From the NCBI GenBank assembly GCA_048213135.1, contig PS015020.1, forward strand, positions 574,055-638,054: DNA of 64,000 nucleotides, given 5' to 3'. Positions within the stretch are counted from its first letter, which is position 1; each line of letters begins with the position of its first letter. A program made the position numbers and the translations under genes. This DNA comes from Reclinomonas americana ATCC 50394. Taxonomy: Eukaryota; Jakobida; Jakobea; Jakobida. The notes beneath the pieces were generated by a model. The model ran no database searches. It saw only the letters and a list, made by a program, of their open reading frames with translations, and had not been told where the DNA came from. Positions 55,652-64,000 of the stretch are shown piece after piece.

Positions 55652-58600
55652 ATGAGCGATGACAGCGAGTCTCTGCACGAGGCCGCGCGGCTGTGCGCAG
55701 TGCTGTCTGCTCTCGGAGGAGGAGAGCACGAGGCAGCCACACAACACTCATCGTCTGCGCACACTGAACAGTTGTCACACGAGGTGCTCGACTGTGTGTA
55801 CGCACTTGCGTGTGAGAGCAACGGTCAGTGCTCCTCTGTGTGTGTGAGAGAGAGTCAGAGAAGAGTTGCTGAGTGTGTAATGAGCAGATGCAGCGCACAT
55901 GGAATGCATCACTCGTCTGCTGCGCGTAATGGAGAAGAGCGTGCGCGTGTTGCATCCCGATGCCGCCGTGCATGTTGCGTGAGACAGTGCACACACTGTG
56001 TAAGTGCGTGTCTCACTGGACACACAGTTCATTGATCTCATTCCTCTGGTGGATCGGGATGTTCGCGAGTTGTGCATTTCCGCAGCGCCCTCTGTGCTCG
56101 CCAACAGCACTGCTCACAGTTGCGAGTGGAACGATGCACCTTTGCGCATCGACCTTCCACTGACAACCAGAGATGCAGTTCTTGAGCACTTGGTGGAGAC
56201 ACTGCGTGCGGTGGCGGCCGAGGATCCGACGCTGTTGGTGTACGTGATGGGAGCTCTCTCGGAGGTGCATCTGCCGACGGCACAGCAGGAGGCAGTGATG
56301 CGACTGGCCGAGGATGCGTTGGCGGTGGTGGAGGAGAGCGATGTGCCGACACTGGTGCGCAGCATTCTGCGGCACTTGAGCAAGAGTTGTGTGAGGTGCT
56401 AAGGAGGAGGAGGACGTGGGAGAACGAGGCTGCTGATCTCGTAGTGCGTGTAGGCAATGGAGCGGTGGCAGTGGCGCGTGTGCGACAGGGGTGTGCGACA
56501 CTCGGGGCGGGCGCGTTGGCTGTGGTCGTCGGGCAGGTGCTGATGCACACGTTTCGCGTCAATGCCGTGGCCAGTTGCGTGGGAATGCTTGTTGGACTGA
56601 CTTGACTGCTGCCGTGGCTCACGTGGCTTGTTGCAGCCAGTTGTTTTGTGGCTGCCATTGCTGATGCGCCACGTCTGACCCCACTCGACGTGCATCTGGC
56701 ACTGGCGCTGCTGACGCGACCGCGCATGAAGGACGCGGTGTTGGCGGCGTGTGGCAAGGCGGTGACGAGGCACACGCTGCACTTGGAGCTGGTGCAGTTG
56801 CGCTTTGTGAACAGCGCTGATTTTGTTTCGTGACGCTCTGCTGCAGTCTCACTTGCGCTGAGCAGGGAGTGCCTGCAGCAGGATGAGCTGGCGATGACCG
56901 AGTTGCCGGGATGGTTGCAGTTTGCCGCGCAGTGTGTGATGCACGAGAGCTTTAGCAGTGGGACGGGGGTGCCGTGGGCCTGCGCCATCTACTCGTCTCT
57001 GTTTGAACGCCACGTTGACGCGCAAAAGGAGGTGAGTGGAGGGGAAGTCGCCACGACCCGTCTCCGTGTTGACTTTGCCGCAGATTCTGTCCACCGTGCT
57101 GTTCATGCTTTCGCAGCGACGCGTGCAGGCGTCGGAGCGGTTGGTGTACCCAACGCTCCCTCTGGCTGTTGCATTGCGTCGTCACACTGACATCGATACC
57201 TCACCTCCACAGCGATGTGAAGAGCTTCTGCCGAATGTTGGAGGATCTGCCAATCGGGTCACGGCACTCGGCGCTGATTGTCAACAAGATCATGTCGAGC
57301 GGCAAGAACGCTGCTGGTGAGACACGACTGCAATGATGTCAGCAGGCAGTGCGTAATGGCGCTGACTCGTCATGGTATGCGACTGCAGACAGCGTATTTC
57401 GAACACTGTGCATCATTGCCTGCCGACTGGCGACGGCGAACGAGTCCCTCGCCAACTCGTTGCTCATCTACGTGCGCAAGGAGCTCACCAAGGCCGCCGA
57501 CGTGCACTTTCGCAATGGTCTCTGCTGTGACTCTCTCCACTATCCTCCTCCAGTTGTTCTGTTGTCGCTCATTCTTGCTCTCGATTGTGCAGGCGTGATT
57601 GCTGCCGAGTGCCTGCTGCGTTCGTCGCGAGCGGCTGCCGAAGGTTCACATTTTGTGTGGCTCTGTCATCACGCTTCTTCTGCTGTCCATGACGTTCAGT
57701 GTGCACAGACGAAATGTCGGTCCTCGCGTGGGCATGCGAGGCGACGTTGCACGCCGCGCCTCATCGTCGAGTCCGCCTGTGGACTCTGCTGCAGGCTGTC
57801 GCTTCTGTGCTGCCCCCGGTTCGTCGTTGTATGCGTTGTGTGACTTGCAGATTTTCGCATGAGCTCAGACTCGCGCGCAGGAGCTTGCGCACTTTGCCAT
57901 GCAGGAGCACGTGTTGCAGAGATTGAGCCAGACGGGTCTCGTGCAGCACGTGCTGGCGCGCTTCTTGCCACCGGAGCCGGCCGTCGCGCTGCCAGCTTGC
58001 GAGGCTGTGTTTGTGGCGCTCTCCGACGTGCCCGAGCATGTGCTGCGGGTCGACAGCCTGCTGCAGTGCTCACCCGAGCACTCATTCTCGATGTGGCTCG
58101 CGGACGCTGTGGAGGCACTCGGTGCCTTTGTGGCTCTCGATGTGCGACTCGCCGATGGAGTTTATTGTCACCTCACTCACTCGTTGTTTCTTCACCGCTG
58201 ATCGCTGACCTCACTCTTCTCTCGCAGGAGGTGGATGGATTGACGAATCTGCTGTCGTGTGGTATGGTGCTGCCAAACTACAGTCAGCATGTGGCGCAGC
58301 AGCGGCGCAAGGCGGCGATTCTCGAGCGAATTCGTGAGCGCCGGGTTTGTACACGCTCCTTGCCGTGGAAGCAGTCACTCCCTCATTTTTTCTGTGCGAC
58401 AGCGGCAACGTGAGACACGGGATCAGCGTGCGGACTTGGCGCGGATGCTCGCTCAGCCGCGCGCGACTCGACTGCTCACTTTGCGCGGTGTGTTTGAGGG
58501 CTCCAACCTGGCCGCCGACGAAGAGGAGGCCGAAGATGAGCTGTTGCGCACCTCCACCACCGCTGCAGTGGATATGCAGCGTGTGGCCGAAGAACTCGCC

Positions 58601-61600
58601 GCGGCCTCTGCGGTCATGCAGTCGTTGGTGTGCGCCACTGTTGCGCAGCGATCTGCGTTGGCAGTGCATCGGGAGCTGGCATGTTGCGCCGAGTTGCCAG
58701 TCGCCAATCTTATTTGTCCGTGCTCTCTCTCACCGATACACAGCGCTCACCACCCTGCGCCTGTTCACTGCACTGCGACTGCGTCGTGAGGCTCTCTGCC
58801 TGTCGCCAGCGGACCGCAGTGCGCGACTGGCCTCGCTGCTCGGCGACGGTGCTCTGCCGCCGCTGTCAGTGTCGATTGTCGCTCTGCGCCGACCCGACGT
58901 GTGGCGACTCGCGGACGGTGATGGTGACGAGGAGGACGATCAACTTTCACTTGTGCTGTGCTTGCTCTGGTCGATGCTGCAGCAGCGGGCGTCTGAGCAG
59001 GTTTGGCGAAGCGTGTCGTGCGTGGACGAACTACCTCTCACTTCCGTTTCCAATATGAGCAGGATGCGTCAATGCGCCGTGCCATTGTGTGCTCCGCCTT
59101 GTGCGCGTCACGCTGGCTAGCCAGCCGACATGAGAGTGTGCGACACCGACCAGTGGGTTCTGACGAGAAGCAGGAAGAGGTGCTGTCTGAGTTGACGGCC
59201 GCCCGAACGTTGCGACACTCGATTGGTCGTACAAGTGATGTTCGTCCTCTGCTGCTCACGCGTGCCGCCGCACAGGTTGTGTTACTTGCTGATTGCCAGC
59301 TGCGTGCAAGGGGGCGGCGGCAGTGGTGTTGGCGATGAGTTGCGGTCGTGTGCCTTTGCGGAGCTGCGGCGCCAGTTGCTGCTCTGCGACGAGCGAATCA
59401 TGGCAGCAACTTGCATGGCATGCCTGAACATTCTAAGCACCGGCACTGTGGTGGAGACGGAGGTCTGTCTGTATGTGTGTGTCTCCGAGACGATCCACCA
59501 AGTCCATCTCACTGTGATTGGCAGATGCCCGCACTCGTTGGTTGGTGTACCTCGTCACTGCTGTCTTGTCATCACTACGGCACGTCGGGTGGACGAGGCG
59601 CACAAGAGCGCTCCACGGCGCAGCTCTTTGATGTGCTGCTGATGGACGGACCGCACCAAACCTTGTCCCTGTTGATGCAATCGGTGTCTTCTGCCTTGAA
59701 GCCACTGACGACCTCATCGCTGCTGTGGCAGTACTTGGAGGACAAGAGTTGCAGCGCGTCGTGTGTCATTGCCCGTTCGCTTGCTCGCCTTCTCATGCGC
59801 ACAGCAGAATTTGTCGGCGGCACTGGCTGGCTGACCGGCAGTACGCGTCCCGAGACGGCGGCGTGCTGGGCACCGCTGAGTTGCGCCGTCGCCGCGCAGT
59901 CGGTCGGTGATAACTTGTGCATGCTGCGGGCGCTCCTGCGTGCTGCCCTCGAGGTTATCGACAAGGCCAATCAGCAGTTGCGTTTGTGGGGCATTGTTAT
60001 TCCATGACTGCCAGGTGATCATGGAAGTGTGTTCGTATGTGTGCAGGAGGACGAGCGGAGATGGTGATGTGCTGGTGACGCATGAGCGCTTTCGCGTGGT
60101 CACCACAGCGAGCGTGTTTCATGTTGCGTGTTCACTTCTGCCTTTTTTCCGGCGATGCTGCTTCTCCGTCTCAATTCTCACCACACAGACACTCCGGTTT
60201 GTGTGGCTCACCGCGCTGGCCTATGTGGCGGAGTGCCTCGCAGCTCCACATGCCGACATTGCGACGGCGGCGTTCTTTATTCGACTGATCAGCTATTGTG
60301 CGACGGTGGCGTGTGCTGCTGCGCGCAGTGGTCGACGTGTACTGCGCGCCACGGAGTTGTCATCCACGTTGCGTGCTCACTCTTTGTCCTCAATATCTGC
60401 GTGGCCTCACGTCATCTGCGTAGGAGCGGCTTTGCGTTCCTGGTCGCCGTTCTGCAGCGCTCGCTGGAGACCGTGGAGGCGTTCACCAGCGCGGCGTTGG
60501 TGGCACGATCGGATCCCAGCGTGCACGTACCGGGCGCCGAGGCGGGATCTGCAGCCAGCGTGCAGCGTGTGGTGAGCGGCTCCGCGGCTGAGTCGCCAGT
60601 CTTGCTCGCCGCCTTGCGGCACCTGTTGAAACTCGCCGAGGAGCGACTATTGGGGCCGTCCACGGCCGGCAAGAAGCGCGATGTTCGAGTTGCGTGCCAG
60701 ATCCATGCAGCAGGTGATGATGGGAAGACCAGCTCACATGGTGACAGGCGGAACGACTGGTTCGTCTGACCAAGGTGCGCGACCGGTTGGAGCAAGTGCG
60801 ACAGCGAATCGGCGGCCAGCTTCTCGTGCATCATCTGGAAGACCTGGCGTCGCGCGTGAAGACCGTGCGTGCCGTGCGGACGGAGCGCCTCCTGCGGCAA
60901 CATCTCGTCGGTCACAACGGTATGAGCGTTTTTCTGTGTTCCCTGCTGCTTATCGTCGCACGGTGTTCATTCGTGCGCACAGAGCTCGTGCCGATGCTGG
61001 AAGCTGCGGCTCTTGTGAACACCGAATGCGCACAAGTTCGCAGTGCGGTACACGAAGGCCACGTGCTGACGGCTCGTGTCAGCGACGCCCTCCGATGCGA
61101 TTTGCCAGAGGCGGCTTGGAATGCACCGTGCAGCAGCAGCAGCCGGGACGAGGATCACGTGCCGCCGCAGAGAAGCGATGGCACAGTGGTACGGTCGTGG
61201 CAGAAACGACCCGACGCCGCAGTGCGCCTTCCCGTTGAGGCTGCCGCGTTGCGCCCACGGTTGCCGTCGTCACTGCGTGATGTCGACGAGGAGGAGGAGG
61301 AGGACGAGGAGATGGACGGCGCAGAAGACGACCTGGAGGAGAACGCTGACGACGACGAGGAAGAAGCCGAGGACGACGATATGGAAGACGACGAAGAAGA
61401 GGAAGAAGAAGAAAGGCCGCTTATCCGTCGCCAGTCCACCCGCCGTCGTCGCGATGGCGATGGAGACGACGACGACGAGCGTGCACCGAAGCGAGCGCGC
61501 CCGTCGACTTCGCTGCTGCCACCACCACCTATCCTCCCACCAATGCCTCCACTTCCACCACCTCCTCCGCCTCCACCCAACGCGTCAACGCTGATGCCAC

Positions 61601-61662
61601 CGCCACCACCGCGTCGTCCGCGCATCACTCCCACTCTGGTCGCACCGCTGCCTCCACAGTGA
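55652..61662 (+). CDS. FANCD2: FANCD2/FANCI-family DNA crosslink-repair protein
   Basis: FANCD2 with FANCI clamps DNA at interstrand crosslinks after monoubiquitination. The frame starts MSDDSESLHEAARLCAVLSA. The best matches to the family are FIDLIPLVDRDVREL, EDPTLLVYVMGALSEVHLPT and ESDVPTLVRSILRHL (human FANCD2: ENTSLTVPILDVLSSL and EDLPVIIKFILHSV). Then come DAPRLTPLDVHLALALLTRP, SLLIYVRKELTKAADVHFRN with GVIAAECLLRS (the ubiquitination-loop region), and near the C-terminus LEDLASRVKTVRAVRTERLL (FANCD2 LELLVCRVKAML). It ends with a long acidic stretch (DEEEEEDEEMDGAEDDLEEN), RRQSTRRRRD, and a proline-rich tail to 61662. At least 15 short introns; several junctions are approximate. The N-terminal helical repeats are shorter than in animals. 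FANCI, the paralogue, is the main alternative. Confidence 0.65.
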
Positions 61663-61843
61663 AACAGAACGTCGCGAATATATTCTTATCTTGCAATATA
61701 TATGCCGGCGGCCGTGTGTCCCGGGAAAGTTTTGAAGCAAGCGCGCGCACCATTCCACACACGCAAAGAGAAGAGAAAGGCGTACAAACCGAGAGTACAC
61801 AGTTGTCGAGAACAGAGAGCAGACACTGACACTGTGAGAAAAG

Positions 61844-62021
61844 ATGGAGACGAGTGACGATGAATCTTTGTCGCTCACGCATCGCATCTTTCACGCACTG
61901 AGACACCCTCAAGAGGCCACTCCCAGTGTGAGCACACTGCACGCACTGTGTGAGCAGTACGCGCAGCCGCCCACGCGACCACTCGATCACCTCACAGACG
62001 AGCGCGGGAGGCAAGTCACAC

Positions 62022-62065
<44 letters not shown>

Positions 62066-63575
62066 ACTCTGACTCTCTCACACACAGGACTGTGTTGCAC
62101 TATGCTGCTGTGTGTGGCGACCCGTCTGTGGTGGACTTTCTGTGCGCGCGCTGCTCATCACTCACGCGCACGAGCGTGGACGCGGAGGGATTGAGCGCGT
62201 GGGAACTTGCTCTGCGCGCAGGTCGCCAGTGTGAGGCGCGCATTCTCCAGCGATGGGCCTCCACTGGCGCAGTGGTGACTCTGAGAAGTGGAGCTGCGCA
62301 GGCGTTGGTGTTGCATGCGCTGGCCGCCTCAGGTCAATCACAATCACTGACATTATCACCAACATCATCAATCTGACTTAAGATTGCCATTGTCATTGTC
62401 TGCGTCGTAGGTGAGATTGATGCGTTGATGGAGGCTGTGGAGCAGGGCGTGGATCTTGCGGGCGTGTATGATCGTGAGCAACGATCGTTGGTGCACACGG
62501 CGGCTGCGGCCGGGCAGCTGGCCGTGGTGCGATACCTGGTCGAGGAGTGCGGCTTGTCTGTTGAATCGCGTGATCGGTTTGTGTGTGTGTGTGTGTGGGC
62601 GATGAATGATGGGGGAGAGTATTCAAAACCGATGTGGTGCAGGTGGGGATCGTCGCCGGTGGCGGAGGCGCTGGATGGCGAGTTTATCGATGTGGTGGAG
62701 TACTTGCAGTCGAGAGGTGCTGTGCGTGGTCCGCCGCTCTTGAGTTGCGTTTTTTTTTTTGGCCGGGCGAGTGCGCGTGTGCGTGTGCTGATGTGGTGTT
62801 GTGTAGCGGTCAAGCAGCGCATGGGTTGCTTGTTGTGGGCGGCGGCGGCGCGGGGTGATGTGCTGGCGGTGCGGGCATTGCTGGCGGCAGGTGCCGATGT
62901 GAATTACATGAATGAGGATGGCCGGTGAGTCGCTGCCGTCGTGCGGGGAACATGGAGTGCTGGCACTCGACTCACCTCGAGTGCGCAGAACGGCATTGCA
63001 TATTGCGTCGTCGTACGGGCACTTGGAGGTGGTTCTGGTGCTGCTGCAGGCCGGTGCAGTGCGCCATGTGGCCGATCAGTGGGGTTCGCCACCACTGCAG
63101 GATGCAGTGCGGCATGGACACACTGGTGAAGGGGGTTGTTGTTGAGGGTGTTGATCGTGAGTGTGACCTTTTTCTGACCTGAGTTTCTTGTGTTCATGTG
63201 TGCGCAGCGATTGCTGCTCTCTTCCAGGGCAATCACCCGTCTGTGCTGATGCAACTGCGGGCGAGCACGCAAGGTGGCGGCGCCGATGATGACGACGATG
63301 ATGGGGATGATGGAGATGATATGGGGGACATGGCAAGTGAGGGAACTGGTGTCTCGCTTCTCGATCCCGTAAGGGTATGGCACGATAACTCGTTTCGTGT
63401 GCGTGTGTCGACTGTTTGCGCTTACCTTTACAATTTAGGCCCGTGAGGCGCCCACGATTGCGTTGGAGGTGAGTCGATCGGTTGGGATTGGGGAAGAGGA
63501 TGCACGTTGTCTCACATTTGTTTGTTTGCATGACTCTCGGTGCAGATGGATGATCAGGTGTGTACGCGCGCGCGC

Positions 63576-63664
<89 letters not shown>

Positions 63665-64000
63665 TTGCATCCGCTTGTTGTTGGTGGACTCTTTATCACT
63701 CTTTCTTCAGGCACAGTCATTAGCGGATACCGACATGGTCTCGATGCCGCCACTAAGACCACTGCCGCGTGGTATCCCGCCGCTGCCGACGTCCCCGAAT
63801 CAGAGATTATCGCACGCTGCCGCAGAGTTTGCGTCAAGCTCGGCGGCCGCGTCGAGTCATTCAGCAGGTACCAGCTGCTTGCAGAGTTCACATTTTCTTC
63901 ATGCGCCTAACCTGTGTTTGCGCACGTAGCCGAGGTTGCAGAAATGGGCTGGGACTCACCGGGAGCTCCCGCCGAACACGGCAGCAGCAGCAGCAGGAGT
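61844..64000 (+). CDS. Ankyrin-repeat protein (3' end beyond window)
   Basis: METSDDESLSLTHRIFHALR starts at 61844. Successive exons give ankyrin units: TVLHYAAVCGDPSVVDFLCA, EIDALMEAVEQGVDLAGVYD with SLVHTAAAAGQLAVVRYLVE, DRWGSSPVAEALDGEFIDVV, LLWAAAARGDVLAVRALLAA with DVNYMNEDGR, TALHIASSYGHLEVVLVLLQ and DQWGSPPLQDAVRHGHT. The module GDxDAL...GVDL..YD.R..LH.AA..G...VV..L...DRWG..P...A resembles the ankyrin part of glutaminases and plant Shaker channels; here it appears twice in tandem. No catalytic domain is seen before the window ends in a Ser/Pro-rich region. Introns contain (TG)n at 62023-62062 and (GT)n at 63575-63661. Confidence 0.78.
63575..63661. repeat. Intronic (GT)n microsatellite
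   Basis: About 85 nt of (GT)n with one interruption at 63600, in an intron of the ankyrin gene. Confidence 0.9.

Noticed and set aside
63575-63661. Possible CRISPR or tandem coding repeat
   Set aside because: A plain (GT)n microsatellite in an intron; no spacers or direct-repeat structure.

Overview
The window is nuclear DNA of an intron-rich, free-living unicellular eukaryote. The evidence is that almost every gene is split by short GT-AG introns (mostly about 55-85 nt), codons are GC-rich, and the products are eukaryotic: INCENP, NOLC1/Nopp140, SURF6, IWR1, a FANCD2-family protein, CTR copper transporters, a calcineurin-B-like EF-hand protein, WD40, ankyrin, TPR and LisH proteins. I cannot name the lineage. 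There are no rRNA genes, convincing tRNA genes, CRISPR arrays or intact mobile elements.

Layout. 1-2008 (+): the 3' part of a GT10 fucosyltransferase after a pyrimidine repeat. 2284-21005: mostly minus-strand genes (a single-pass membrane protein rich in RPxS motifs; a small Cys-rich gene; a WD40 protein; IWR1; a secretory nucleotide-sugar transferase; a secreted arginine-rich protein; a small Cys-rich protein), interrupted by SURF6 on the plus strand (17251-20367). 21143-30241 (-): a long coiled-coil protein, a single-exon 434-aa protein with a TATA box, a calcineurin-B-like Ca2+ sensor and a short unknown protein. 30257-32164: two divergent CTR copper transporters. 32388-43057 (-): a large secreted NHL-type protein, a TPR/coiled-coil protein and NOLC1. 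43142-46760: two divergent GH16 paralogues. 46881-52534: a small RING protein (+), INCENP (-) and an unknown coiled-coil protein (-). 52533-64000 (+): a Myb/SANT protein, a FANCD2-family protein and an ankyrin protein cut by the window end.

The architecture is uneven. Intergenic spaces are often tiny (15 nt between 30241 and 30257, 56 nt between the GH16 start codons, 131 nt between the CTR start codons, and interlocked start codons at 52532-52535), while a few introns hold kilobases of microsatellite or minisatellite. All five assembly gaps lie in such introns. Three of them are flanked by unusual (ACGT)n, (GTAC)n or (ACG)n tracts.

Themes. Copper uptake is represented by two different CTR proteins likely to share control sequence. 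Beta-glucan recognition or hydrolysis is represented by a GH16 pair in which one copy keeps both catalytic glutamates and the other has lost both. Chromosome, nucleolar and DNA-repair functions (INCENP, SURF6, NOLC1, IWR1, FANCD2-like, Myb/SANT) are scattered among them. The points most worth a second look are the catalytically dead/live GH16 pair, the FANCD2-like protein without the usual ubiquitin-acceptor lysine, the interlocked start codons, a 34-nt sequence shared by two intergenic regions, a MITE-like inverted repeat, and hidden small genes or gene relics in apparently empty intervals. All exon joins were made by eye from splice signals and reading frame; none is confirmed by RNA.
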